This document shows positions 1-6,114 of a stretch of DNA of 6,196 nucleotides, in pieces. The notes under the pieces are model-generated. The model was not told where the DNA came from. It worked only from the letters and a program-made list of their open reading frames with translations, and did no database searches. Origin of the DNA: an uncultured Mucispirillum sp. (GTDB lineage Bacteria > Chrysiogenota > Deferribacteres > Deferribacterales > Mucispirillaceae); assembly GCA_910586745.1 (NCBI GenBank), contig CAJUJZ010000105.1:1-6196 (forward strand), written 5' to 3'. Numbering within the stretch: the first letter of the stretch is position 1; the number at the start of each line of letters is the position of its first letter. The translations under genes and the position numbers were made by a program.

Positions 1-105
1 GACTGGATGAATAATTATCCTAGAAAATTATTTAATTATAAATCGGCTAATGATTTTTTTTATGAGAACTTAAATAACTGCTTGAAATGTTGCAATCGTT
101 TTTAG
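1..105 (+). CDS. IS30-family transposase, C-terminal fragment (5' part outside window)
   Basis: The window opens inside a reading frame of 34 codons ending in TAG at 103-105. It contains DWMNNYPRKLFNYKSAND, which matches the end of the DDE integrase core of IS30-family transposases (typical pattern: N-N-x-P-R-K-x-x-x-Y-K-[ST]-[AP]-x-[ED]-x-F). In this family the motif lies close to the C-terminus, and the stop lies close to the right end of the element, as seen here. The tail after the motif is Asn/Cys-rich (ENLNNCLKCCNRF). The catalytic residues and the left end are outside the window, so activity cannot be judged. The stop codon overlaps the stop of the leftward arsR-like gene, so the two genes converge. 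Family assignment rests on one short motif; another DDE family with a similar C-terminus is possible but less likely. Confidence 0.75.
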   Translation, partial: DWMNNYPRKLFNYKSANDFFYENLNNCLKCCNRF

Positions 106-115
106 ATTTTACATA
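1..115 (+). mobile_element. Right end of an IS30-like insertion sequence (boundary approximate)
   Basis: The transposase tail at 1-105 implies that the right end of the insertion sequence lies shortly after 105. The bases around 84-110, which include GTTGCAATCGTTTTTAG, sit where a terminal inverted repeat is expected. The left inverted repeat is outside the window, so the boundary cannot be proved and 115 is only an upper estimate. Recognisable ArsR coding sequence (KWTHYK) resumes by about 119, which limits how far the element can extend. Confidence 0.5.
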
Positions 116-323
116 TTTTATAATGTGTCCACTTTCCATCTTTTCTTGAGTCAATGATACCACAATCGCAAAGTATTTTCATATGATACGACAGAGTAGG
201 CTGTCCTACTTCTAAATGTTCTAAAAGTTTACAGGCACATATTTCATGAGAGCCTATAATATGCAGAATTTTAAGCCGATTTTCATCCCCAAGTGCCTTA
301 AAAATCTTTACAACATCCTTCAT
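102..323 (-). CDS. ArsR/SmtB-family metal-responsive repressor, probably truncated at its C-terminus
   Basis: This encodes a 73-residue winged helix-turn-helix protein of the ArsR/SmtB family, which are cytoplasmic repressors released from DNA by metal or metalloid ions. Visible features are the N-terminal helix KIFKALGDENRLKIL (residues 6-20), the thiol motif EICACKL (Cys29 and Cys31) where ArsR carries its ELCVC As(III)/Sb(III) site, the recognition helix around QPTLSYHMKIL (41-51), two further cysteines (52 and 54), and the wing SRKDGKWTHY (59-68). I chose ATG at 323 because AAGGTG (330-335) lies 6 nt upstream; a GTG at 332 would add three residues but has a poorly spaced site. Family members usually run about 90-120 residues. 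This one stops just after the wing, without the last helix, and its stop overlaps the IS30 transposase stop, so disruption by the element is the simplest explanation. The metal cannot be named from sequence. Confidence 0.85.
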   Translation of the reverse strand: MKDVVKIFKALGDENRLKILHIIGSHEICACKLLEHLEVGQPTLSYHMKILCDCGIIDSRKDGKWTHYKICKI

Positions 324-341
324 CTCAATCACCTTACCTTA

Positions 342-363
342 TATATTGAAACTTATCAATATA
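342..363. promoter_or_regulatory. Candidate ArsR-type operator (8-6-8 palindrome)
   Basis: TATATTGA at 342-349 and TCAATATA at 356-363 form a perfect 8-bp inverted repeat with a 6-bp spacer. It lies 18 bp upstream of the chosen arsR-like ATG. ArsR/SmtB operators are typically AT-rich imperfect dyads with TGA/TCA-like half-sites spaced by about 6 bp, close to or within the promoter of the repressor gene, so negative autoregulation is the natural reading. I could not settle on a -10/-35 pair for this gene; the AT-rich gap (324-383) would place any promoter over or next to the palindrome. Chance palindromes occur in AT-rich DNA, but the length and position support this one. Confidence 0.55.
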
Positions 364-383
364 AAATTGTTTTACACTTATAC

Positions 384-2558
384 CTATTTATTTTTCATCC
401 TAGTGATGTGTGCTTTTATCATTTCGTTCATTTCTGCACTGTCATCATACTCAAAAAGTTTAATACTTTTATTTAGAATGTTTTTTCCTCTTTTAATTTC
501 ACATTCTAATATGCTGTTATAACCTTTTTCATAAAGTGCATATTTTAAATTACCAATATTTTTTATATTGTGATAACCGCATTTTAGTATTATATCTCCG
601 CTTTTAATACCGGTCTGTTCTGCTGGTGATTTTTTAGTAACAGATTCTACTTTTACTATACCATTTTTTTCATTATCTGCTGATATTGCAATGCCAATTT
701 TTGGTGTTCCTTTGCTTTTTATTTCTTCAGGGTATATATAAATATCTGCATCATTTCCTTCCTGATTAATATATTCACCCTGCATAATTACAAAACTGTC
801 TTCACCTGTAATTCTTTTATACCTTAAAGGAATACCTGAATATTTTCCTGCATGACCATTTCCGCATATAATAACAATAGAAGTATCTGGGTTTGCTTTT
901 CTATAATCTGCTAAATGTTTTGCCATTATTTCATCCCAGATATTTTGTGCCAGAAAAAAGTCTGTAAATTTACCTGTGCTTCCAGCATGCATATCAAAAA
1001 CAGATTTAATTTTATCTTCATATGTATTATTCATAACTTTCATATGGTCAGGCAGCGAAAGAGCCTGTTCTTTAGTTAAATTATCAATTTGTCCTTGAAA
1101 TACTTTTGATGTAATTTCTCTATTTATATTTAGTGGAATGATATCTATATTATTATCTCTTGCATATCTAAATATTGGAGCATAAAGAGAATAATCAAAG
1201 CTCCAGTTATTATAATAGTCTATACCATCAAGCATTTCTTTTTCAGTAATTCTTCCCTTTACAAAGTCGTTTACTACATTTAAGTATTCATACTGCACCA
1301 TTTCCATAGCAATGGCAGTTTTCTTTTTAGAGTTATTAAGGTATTCTATTACTGCAAGCTGGTTTGCATGGTGAGAATATTCATTATGGTTTTCCCCTGC
1401 AAATATCACTTTATAAGCAGATGCTTTTTTCATCATATTTTGAAAAGTATCCAGCTTTTTAACATCTACAATTATATCTTTTTTATGTTCTAAAACATTT
1501 ATACCCATATCAGACTGCATACTTGCTTTAGAAACAAGTTTATCATTTTTAAAAATTAATTCCTGATTAAAAGCATAATTTTCTAATAAATGCATACTTC
1601 CAGCCTGTATATTATTAGCAATTAAAATATACTTTTCTTTATTCACAGGATTTTTAAAAATAAAATATTCAGAATTATCTGCACTGGTCACACGCTTATC
1701 AGCAAAAAATTTAGCTATTTTATTATCATAGCTGCCAATAATAACATCAGAATCTTCTAAATCACTGAATCTAACTTCATCATCTTTAACATATTTTGGG
1801 TTTTTAAATACAGAAGATACTGTATTATTATGCTGATTATCTATATATAAAATATTTTCCTTATAAAGAATATCTGCCATAACAGGTGATTTTTCATTGT
1901 CTGTAAGCTCTCTTATTACATGGTAATTTGGGTCTAAAATAAGCTTAACTGCTCCAGTATTTACAGGCACTTTAAAAGTTTCTTCTCTATCTATGCTTGA
2001 CTGCAGTCTGCCGTATTCTTTTTTATTTTCATATTCAACTGCATAAGGGATATTTACTACTTTATCACCATATTTTCTTAAAAGGGTGAATGAGATATAA
2101 TAATTTCCTTTTTCTAAAACATATTCTGCATTTGTTACTGTTAATTTAATAAGTGGATTTTTAGAAAAATAAGCATCATAAAAGCTGTCTGCATCTATAC
2201 CGTCAAAACATCTTAATATCTGCAGCCATGTAAGAGAAGGCATATCTTTTAAATCAGCCATTTTATTTAAGCCTGCCTGAAATTTACTTTCTCCAATATT
2301 TAATTTTATCATATGAAAAATAAATCCAATGGCTTCATCGCTTACATCTGGCACTTTATTTACTCCATATATGGAAAGTTTATGGAGTATATTTTTACGA
2401 ACTAATGCTTTTTCATAGGAGTTTGCATTATTTTCAAAATCTTTTATAGTTTTCAGTACATAAGGCACTGGAATCCTGTTATCCTGATTATATACAGCAC
2501 CAAAGCTGAAAGAGCAGGTCATCATTAAAATTAAGCATGAAAGTAAAATCTTTTTCAT
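384..2558 (-). CDS. Exported ChaN-like (haem-binding/TraB-like fold) protein with N-terminal M1-like region and C-terminal PDZ domain
   Basis: This is a 724-residue exported protein. Residues 1-20 are a signal peptide (MKKILL..., likely cut after SFG20); no convincing lipobox is seen, although many ChaN relatives are lipoproteins. Residues about 365-597 match the ChaN/DUF399 haem-binding domain: GENH (388-391), HH (396-397), QLAVIEYL, and near the end ICGNGHAGKYSGIPLR (564-579). Campylobacter ChaN binds haem and is linked to iron uptake. Residues about 620-703 are a PDZ domain (GIVKVESV, SPAEQTGIKSGDIIL). The first 330 residues look like the post-zinc-site part of the M1 peptidase encoded just upstream, without any HExxH, so this portion should be non-catalytic. 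The start at 2558 follows AGAGGA with 5-nt spacing, and that site overlaps the stop of the upstream gene. Family is confident; whether the substrate is haem, metal or peptide is not known. Confidence 0.92.
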   Translation of the reverse strand: MKKILLSCLILMMTCSFSFGAVYNQDNRIPVPYVLKTIKDFENNANSYEKALVRKNILHKLSIYGVNKVPDVSDEAIGFIFHMIKLNIGESKFQAGLNKMADLKDMPSLTWLQILRCFDGIDADSFYDAYFSKNPLIKLTVTNAEYVLEKGNYYISFTLLRKYGDKVVNIPYAVEYENKKEYGRLQSSIDREETFKVPVNTGAVKLILDPNYHVIRELTDNEKSPVMADILYKENILYIDNQHNNTVSSVFKNPKYVKDDEVRFSDLEDSDVIIGSYDNKIAKFFADKRVTSADNSEYFIFKNPVNKEKYILIANNIQAGSMHLLENYAFNQELIFKNDKLVSKASMQSDMGINVLEHKKDIIVDVKKLDTFQNMMKKASAYKVIFAGENHNEYSHHANQLAVIEYLNNSKKKTAIAMEMVQYEYLNVVNDFVKGRITEKEMLDGIDYYNNWSFDYSLYAPIFRYARDNNIDIIPLNINREITSKVFQGQIDNLTKEQALSLPDHMKVMNNTYEDKIKSVFDMHAGSTGKFTDFFLAQNIWDEIMAKHLADYRKANPDTSIVIICGNGHAGKYSGIPLRYKRITGEDSFVIMQGEYINQEGNDADIYIYPEEIKSKGTPKIGIAISADNEKNGIVKVESVTKKSPAEQTGIKSGDIILKCGYHNIKNIGNLKYALYEKGYNSILECEIKRGKNILNKSIKLFEYDDSAEMNEMIKAHITRMKNK

Positions 2559-2563
2559 TATAT

Positions 2564-2569
2564 TCCTCT
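2564..2569 (-). promoter_or_regulatory. Ribosome binding site of the ChaN-like gene, overlapping the upstream stop
   Basis: On the minus strand AGAGGA lies 5 nt before the ATG at 2558. It overlaps the TAG stop (2568-2570) of the M1 peptidase gene, an arrangement expected for translationally coupled genes on one transcript. Confidence 0.75.
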
Positions 2570-4418
2570 ATCTGCCAAATATTTTTATTCCATTTGGCAT
2601 AGTATTTTTTTCTTTTGCCGTTACTTCATTTTTATTAAGTGTAATGTATGAATAAGAGCCGTAATGAGTTAATTTGTTCAGGCTTTCTTTTGTATGATTA
2701 AAAGAAAACATAATAAATCTATCACCTTGAGAATATGGGTTTCTCACTACTTTATATGTAGTATTACCTATTTCAAAAGCAAATGTCAGCTTGCTTTTGA
2801 AAAGCTCTGCTACAGTCTGCGGTACAATATTTTCCATTGCGATAATAATATTTTTATCTTTTAAATGGTGAATACTGAGTTTTCTAATATGAACAGTTTC
2901 TTTTATATTAGGAAATACTCTTTCAAATAATTTATCTTCATTTTTATTACCTGCAAATAATATTTCATCTGCTCCAAAAAGATAGTCAAATGATGGAGCA
3001 ATTTCTGCAGGATATAATGTTCGCATTAAATCATATCTGTCATCTATAATAAATGTATCATTATCAGATTTTAAGTTATACATTATTTGATTTACACCTT
3101 TTTTTGTTTTAAATTTACCAGTTACAATATGATTTTCTGAAATATGTGTAAAAGGAATATCTACTTCTTCTTCGCCGCCTTTTCTAATTAGATTAAAGGC
3201 AAGTGTATTATCTTGAAAAACAGCATTATTTACTGATAAAATAATATCATCTTTATTGTGTATCCAGTTTCTGTAAAAATCATCATCCATACCAATATAT
3301 GCAAGCAAATCTTTCCATGATGCAGTGGAATAAAGTTTATCACTTATAAACTTTCTAATTCCAGTCATAAATGCGTCATCACCAGCTTTGTTTTTAGCCA
3401 TATGCAGCACCATAAGCCCTTTGCCATAACCTATGGACTGCTCTTTTTTGCCTGCATTATACATAAAATATTTTAATGGAAAACTTTTTTCTGCTGCATA
3501 AGCCTGATATTTCGTTAATATCTCTTTTCTGTATTTAATTCTGTCATCTTTTTCATAAAAATAGTCAGAAAAATATGTGGTAACAGCTTCTAAAAAATTT
3601 CCGTCAGTCATACTGCATTCAATGGCTGCTCCAAACCATTGGTGCAGCACTTCATGACCTAAAGAGCGTTCTGCAATAAAATCTTTATCTATAATAGCTG
3701 AGCCAAATACAGCTATAGAAGCAAGTGCATGACCATATGGGTTTACATCTTCTGCTATAATAAAATTATGGTATGGAAAGTGAGATGAAAACAGATTTTC
3801 ATACATTTCTATATAATAAGCAGCTTTTTGCAGAAGTTTATAACTTAAATTTTCATGCTCTTTAAATAAAAGAGTATAAATATCAATATTTTTTTGTGTT
3901 ATTTTTTTTATTATATAGTTAGTAGATGCTGCAAAATATATACTTTTTGGAAGATTATTATATGTAAAAACCATTATATTTTTATTCTGGGAGTATGTTA
4001 CAAACTGGCTTGCAAGCCCCTGAAAGTTTTCTGGTATATTAATATAAAGTTCTGCATTTTCAATATTTGTAACAACTGGTATAATGCTTGAATATACTGA
4101 AATAAAGTCTTTACTAATGGTATCAGTTTTGCTGGTAATATTTTTAATGTATGAGAAAATTACCGAAGATAATCCATCAAGGCTGATGATATATTCCTTA
4201 CTATTTTTATTATATTTTATTCTTTTATCATTACATAAAAGCTGCATGTCATCATAAAGAGATACAGTAACAGTTTCTGCTTTTGTAGAAGCTATAGTAA
4301 TACTTCCTTTAATCATATTAAGATTAATATCTATTTCTGATTTTATTATAGCAGCTGCTGCAAAACTTTTATAGTAAAAAGCTAAAATTATTAATAAAAT
4401 AAAAGCTGTCTTTTTCAT
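2568..4418 (-). CDS. Exported M1-family (gluzincin) metallopeptidase
   Basis: This is a 616-residue protein with a signal peptide (MKKTAFILLIILAF..., likely cut after SFA20), so it probably acts in the periplasm. The zinc site is HEVLHQWFG (His255, Glu256, His259), with the third ligand most likely Glu277 in FLEAVTTYFSDYF. YGKG at 331-334 supplies the conserved catalytic Tyr (Tyr331) position of M1 enzymes. Two oddities are visible: the gap between His259 and Glu277 is 17 residues rather than the classical 18, and the exopeptidase GxMEN motif upstream is absent, with GHALASIAVFG (229-239) in its place, so classical aminopeptidase activity is uncertain. From about residue 385 a beta-rich post-catalytic region follows, and it recurs in the adjacent ChaN-like protein. 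ATG 4418 has AGG (4425-4427) 6 nt upstream. It is the first gene of a two-gene operon, 9 bp before the ChaN-like gene. Fold assignment is strong; substrate is unknown. Confidence 0.93.
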   Translation of the reverse strand: MKKTAFILLIILAFYYKSFAAAAIIKSEIDINLNMIKGSITIASTKAETVTVSLYDDMQLLCNDKRIKYNKNSKEYIISLDGLSSVIFSYIKNITSKTDTISKDFISVYSSIIPVVTNIENAELYINIPENFQGLASQFVTYSQNKNIMVFTYNNLPKSIYFAASTNYIIKKITQKNIDIYTLLFKEHENLSYKLLQKAAYYIEMYENLFSSHFPYHNFIIAEDVNPYGHALASIAVFGSAIIDKDFIAERSLGHEVLHQWFGAAIECSMTDGNFLEAVTTYFSDYFYEKDDRIKYRKEILTKYQAYAAEKSFPLKYFMYNAGKKEQSIGYGKGLMVLHMAKNKAGDDAFMTGIRKFISDKLYSTASWKDLLAYIGMDDDFYRNWIHNKDDIILSVNNAVFQDNTLAFNLIRKGGEEEVDIPFTHISENHIVTGKFKTKKGVNQIMYNLKSDNDTFIIDDRYDLMRTLYPAEIAPSFDYLFGADEILFAGNKNEDKLFERVFPNIKETVHIRKLSIHHLKDKNIIIAMENIVPQTVAELFKSKLTFAFEIGNTTYKVVRNPYSQGDRFIMFSFNHTKESLNKLTHYGSYSYITLNKNEVTAKEKNTMPNGIKIFGR

Positions 4419-4471
4419 ATAATACCTGAATTTAAGAATTTATTGCAAAAATATATATTATAAATTAAAAT

Positions 4472-4477
4472 ATTATA
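4472..4477 (-). promoter_or_regulatory. Possible -10 element of the M1/ChaN operon
   Basis: The minus strand reads TATAAT here, about 54 bp before the M1 peptidase ATG. The -35 candidate TTTAAC (4494-4499, 16-bp spacing) is weak. A second TATAAT at 4457-4462 is an equal alternative. In DNA this AT-rich, perfect -10 hexamers arise easily by chance. Confidence 0.3.
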
Positions 4478-4568
4478 CTATATAAAATATATGGTTAAAT
4501 ACAAGTAAAAATTGAAAAAAATGCGATATTTTATCATATTTATCAAATATAAAAGTATTTTGCATAGT

Positions 4569-4574
4569 TATAAT
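4569..4574 (+). promoter_or_regulatory. Possible -10 element of the purine permease gene
   Basis: TATAAT lies 48 bp before the chosen ATG at 4623. No -35 hexamer close to consensus is present at 16-18 bp. Another TATAAT at 4599-4604 would put the transcript start on top of the ribosome binding site, so the upstream copy is preferred. Confidence 0.35.
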
Positions 4575-4611
4575 GTAAGCTGAATTATTATGATATTATA
4601 TAATGTTTTTC

Positions 4612-4617
4612 AAGGAG
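4612..4617 (+). promoter_or_regulatory. Ribosome binding site that fixes the permease start
   Basis: AAGGAG lies 5 nt before ATG at 4623, a near-ideal Shine-Dalgarno site. It sits inside the longer frame that opens at ATG 4590, which has no comparable site, so 4623 is the start. Confidence 0.85.
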
Positions 4618-4622
4618 TATTT

Positions 4623-5915
4623 ATGTTAGATAAGTTTTTTGGCATAACTTTTTCAGGCAGCACTGTAAAAAGAGAAATCATTGCAGGTATCACAACATTT
4701 ATGACTATGAGTTATATTATTTTTGTAAATCCTGATATACTGTCAAATTCTGGTATGCCTAGAGATGCATTAATTACATCCACATGTTTAGCTGCAGCTT
4801 TTGCAAGCATATTAATGGGGCTTTATGCAAACTATCCTATTGGACTTGCAGCGAGTATGACATCAAATGTATTTTTTTCATTTGTAATAGTTAAATCTAT
4901 GGGGCTTTCATGGCAGGAAGGTCTGGCTGCTGTTTTTATTGTTGGAGTTCTTTTTATATTTATTACAGTGGGGCGTATTAGAGAGTTGATTATGGATGCT
5001 ATCCCGCTTTCATTAAAAATGGGGATACCAGCAGGTATTGGAATATTTTTAATGTTTATAGGTCTGCAAAGTGCAGGTATTATCGTTAACAATGACGCAA
5101 CACTTGTAACTTATGGAGATTTTAGTAATATAAATACTCTTTTATCTGTATTTGGTTTATTGCTTATGATTATTCTGCATATAAGAAAAGTAACTGGAGC
5201 AATATTAATAAGCATTGTTGTTGTAACAATAATCAGCATACCATTAGGGCTTACAAAAATGCCTGACGGGATAGTTTCTGTTCCGCCCTCTGTTGTACCT
5301 GTATTTTTTCAAATGGATTTTTCAAATATATTAAATTCAAATTTTTTAATGGCAGTATTTACTATGCTTTTTATGGCAGTGTTTGATACAATTGGCACAT
5401 TAATGGGGGTTGCGCAGCGTGCCGGCTTTGTAGATGAAAAAGGCAATATGTTAAGAGCTAAAAAAGCATTTATGGCAGATGCTATTGGCTCAACAGCTGG
5501 CAGTATTTTTGGTGTAAGTACAGTAGGTGCGTATATTGAAAGTATTACAGGGGTAGAATCAGGCGGCAGAACTGGTTTAACTGCTGTTATCATAGGGCTT
5601 TTATTTATATTTGCTATGTTTTTCTCTCCCTTAATACAAATAGTGCCAAGTGCTGCAACTGCTCCAGCATTAATTTTTGTAGGTATATTAATGTTTTCTG
5701 TTGTTGAAAAAATAAATTTTAAAGACTGGACAGAGCTTACACCTGCCGTTATCGCTGTTATAATGACACCGCTTACATATAATATAGCTATGGGTATTGA
5801 GCTTTCTATATTAGCTTATGTAATAATTAAAGCAGGCACGGGCAGATATAAAGAAATATCAAAAACTATGTTTGTGCTTTCTATCATATTTATACTGAAA
5901 GAAATTTTTGCATAA
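4623..5915 (+). CDS. NCS2-family purine permease (AzgA/PbuG-like)
   Basis: This is a 430-residue inner-membrane protein made almost wholly of hydrophobic segments, as expected for the roughly 14-segment NCS2 fold; length is normal for the adenine/guanine/hypoxanthine (COG2252-type) branch. Diagnostic stretches are REIIAGITTFMTMSYIIFVNP (17-37), the TM8 region FDTIGTLMGVAQRAG (254-268), ADAIGSTAGSIFGVSTVGAYIES (285-307), GVESGGRTGLTAV (310-322) and ATAPALIFVG (345-354). Asp255 and Glu306 are likely the two acidic residues that contact the nucleobase, by analogy with Glu241 and Glu290 of UraA. The TM3 loop reads PIGLAASMTSNVFF (72-85), where relatives usually have PxxLAPGMGLNAFF, so specificity may differ. 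The gene is monocistronic as far as seen. Branch-level substrate (purine base, probably by proton symport) is inferred from family; the exact base cannot be assigned. Confidence 0.95.
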   Translation: MLDKFFGITFSGSTVKREIIAGITTFMTMSYIIFVNPDILSNSGMPRDALITSTCLAAAFASILMGLYANYPIGLAASMTSNVFFSFVIVKSMGLSWQEGLAAVFIVGVLFIFITVGRIRELIMDAIPLSLKMGIPAGIGIFLMFIGLQSAGIIVNNDATLVTYGDFSNINTLLSVFGLLLMIILHIRKVTGAILISIVVVTIISIPLGLTKMPDGIVSVPPSVVPVFFQMDFSNILNSNFLMAVFTMLFMAVFDTIGTLMGVAQRAGFVDEKGNMLRAKKAFMADAIGSTAGSIFGVSTVGAYIESITGVESGGRTGLTAVIIGLLFIFAMFFSPLIQIVPSAATAPALIFVGILMFSVVEKINFKDWTELTPAVIAVIMTPLTYNIAMGIELSILAYVIIKAGTGRYKEISKTMFVLSIIFILKEIFA

Positions 5916-5974
5916 ATAAATTAGGGCTTACCAAAAAAATTTGTGTTGCAGTCATTATTATATACATTAAAGTA

Positions 5975-5983
5975 TGGTATAAT
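5975..5983 (+). promoter_or_regulatory. Extended -10 promoter-like motif upstream of the repeat array
   Basis: TGGTATAAT matches an extended -10 (TGnTATAAT) exactly. The hexamer 17 bp upstream (5955-5960, TTATTA) is a poor -35, which extended -10 promoters can tolerate. Transcription would begin near 5990 and run straight into the structured repeats. No protein-coding frame follows within the window. No clear intrinsic terminator for the permease is seen between 5916 and 6007. Confidence 0.35.
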
Positions 5984-6007
5984 ATATTTAAATTATCTTA
6001 TTTTATT

Positions 6008-6097
6008 AGATACTTCGCTTACAAATCAAGCTCAGTATAGACTACGAGTTTCGCATTATCAGTCATTTTGAGCCTGATTTTTACAGGCGAAAAATCT
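6008..6097. repeat. Composite inverted repeat, tandem copy 1 (complete)
   Basis: This 90-bp unit starts AGAT and ends ATCT, and its two halves are imperfect reverse complements. Each half also folds alone. Left hairpin: 6010-6020 pairs with 6028-6038 around the 7-nt loop ACAAATC. Right hairpin: 6065-6076 pairs with 6084-6095 around the 7-nt loop ATTTTTA. Both stems carry the same two-position internal mismatch, tandem G-A/A-G in the right arm (read + strand) and in the left arm when read on the minus strand, embedded in TGAGC...GCGAA. GACT (6040-6043) and AGTC (6061-6064) flank a 17-nt centre. TGAGC...GCGAA palindromes resemble short interspersed repeats seen in several bacterial genomes. No ORF is encoded. 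Confidence 0.9.
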
Positions 6098-6114
6098 AAA
6101 TTCTCTATTTTTTT

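Larger units (their letters stand above)
4419..4622. other. Divergent intergenic region between the M1/ChaN operon and the permease
   Basis: This 204-bp, very AT-rich stretch separates two divergent transcription units and must hold both promoters. Rightward, TATAAT at 4569-4574 would start transcription near 4581 and leave a leader of about 40 nt. Leftward, TATAAT occurs at 4477-4472 and again at 4462-4457. None has a good -35 at 16-18 bp. Two short dyads lie side by side at 4525-4535 (GATA-TTT-TATC) and 4536-4550 (ATATTT-ATC-AAATAT), just upstream of the rightward -10, and could bind a regulator; neither matches a recognised box closely enough to name one. I see no small gene or riboswitch here. 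Confidence 0.6.

Noticed and set aside
60..104. C-terminal extension of the arsR-like protein by stop readthrough (KRLQHFKQLFKFS) or by a one-base frameshift
   Set aside because: Both reading options exist, but this stretch is the antisense of the transposase C-terminus, so the apparent helix is more likely coincidental than lost arsR coding sequence.
246..476. Open frame of 76 codons on the + strand
   Set aside because: It is antisense to the arsR-like gene and the end of the ChaN-like gene, has low-complexity aromatic-rich content and no recognisable domain.
3894..4091. Open frame of 65 codons on the + strand
   Set aside because: It lies wholly antisense within the M1 peptidase gene and has no domain and no convincing ribosome binding site.
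4590..4622. Upstream ATG at 4590 as the permease start
   Set aside because: It lacks a ribosome binding site, and the strong AAGGAG at 4612-4617 serves ATG 4623, which also gives the family-typical N-terminus (MLDKFFGI).
4832..5092. Open frame of 86 codons on the - strand
   Set aside because: It is antisense to the NCS2 permease; its Ile/Pro-rich sequence is typical of the reverse complement of membrane-protein codons.
5309..5593. Open frame of 94 codons on the - strand
   Set aside because: It is also antisense within the permease gene, with the same composition artefact and no family signature.
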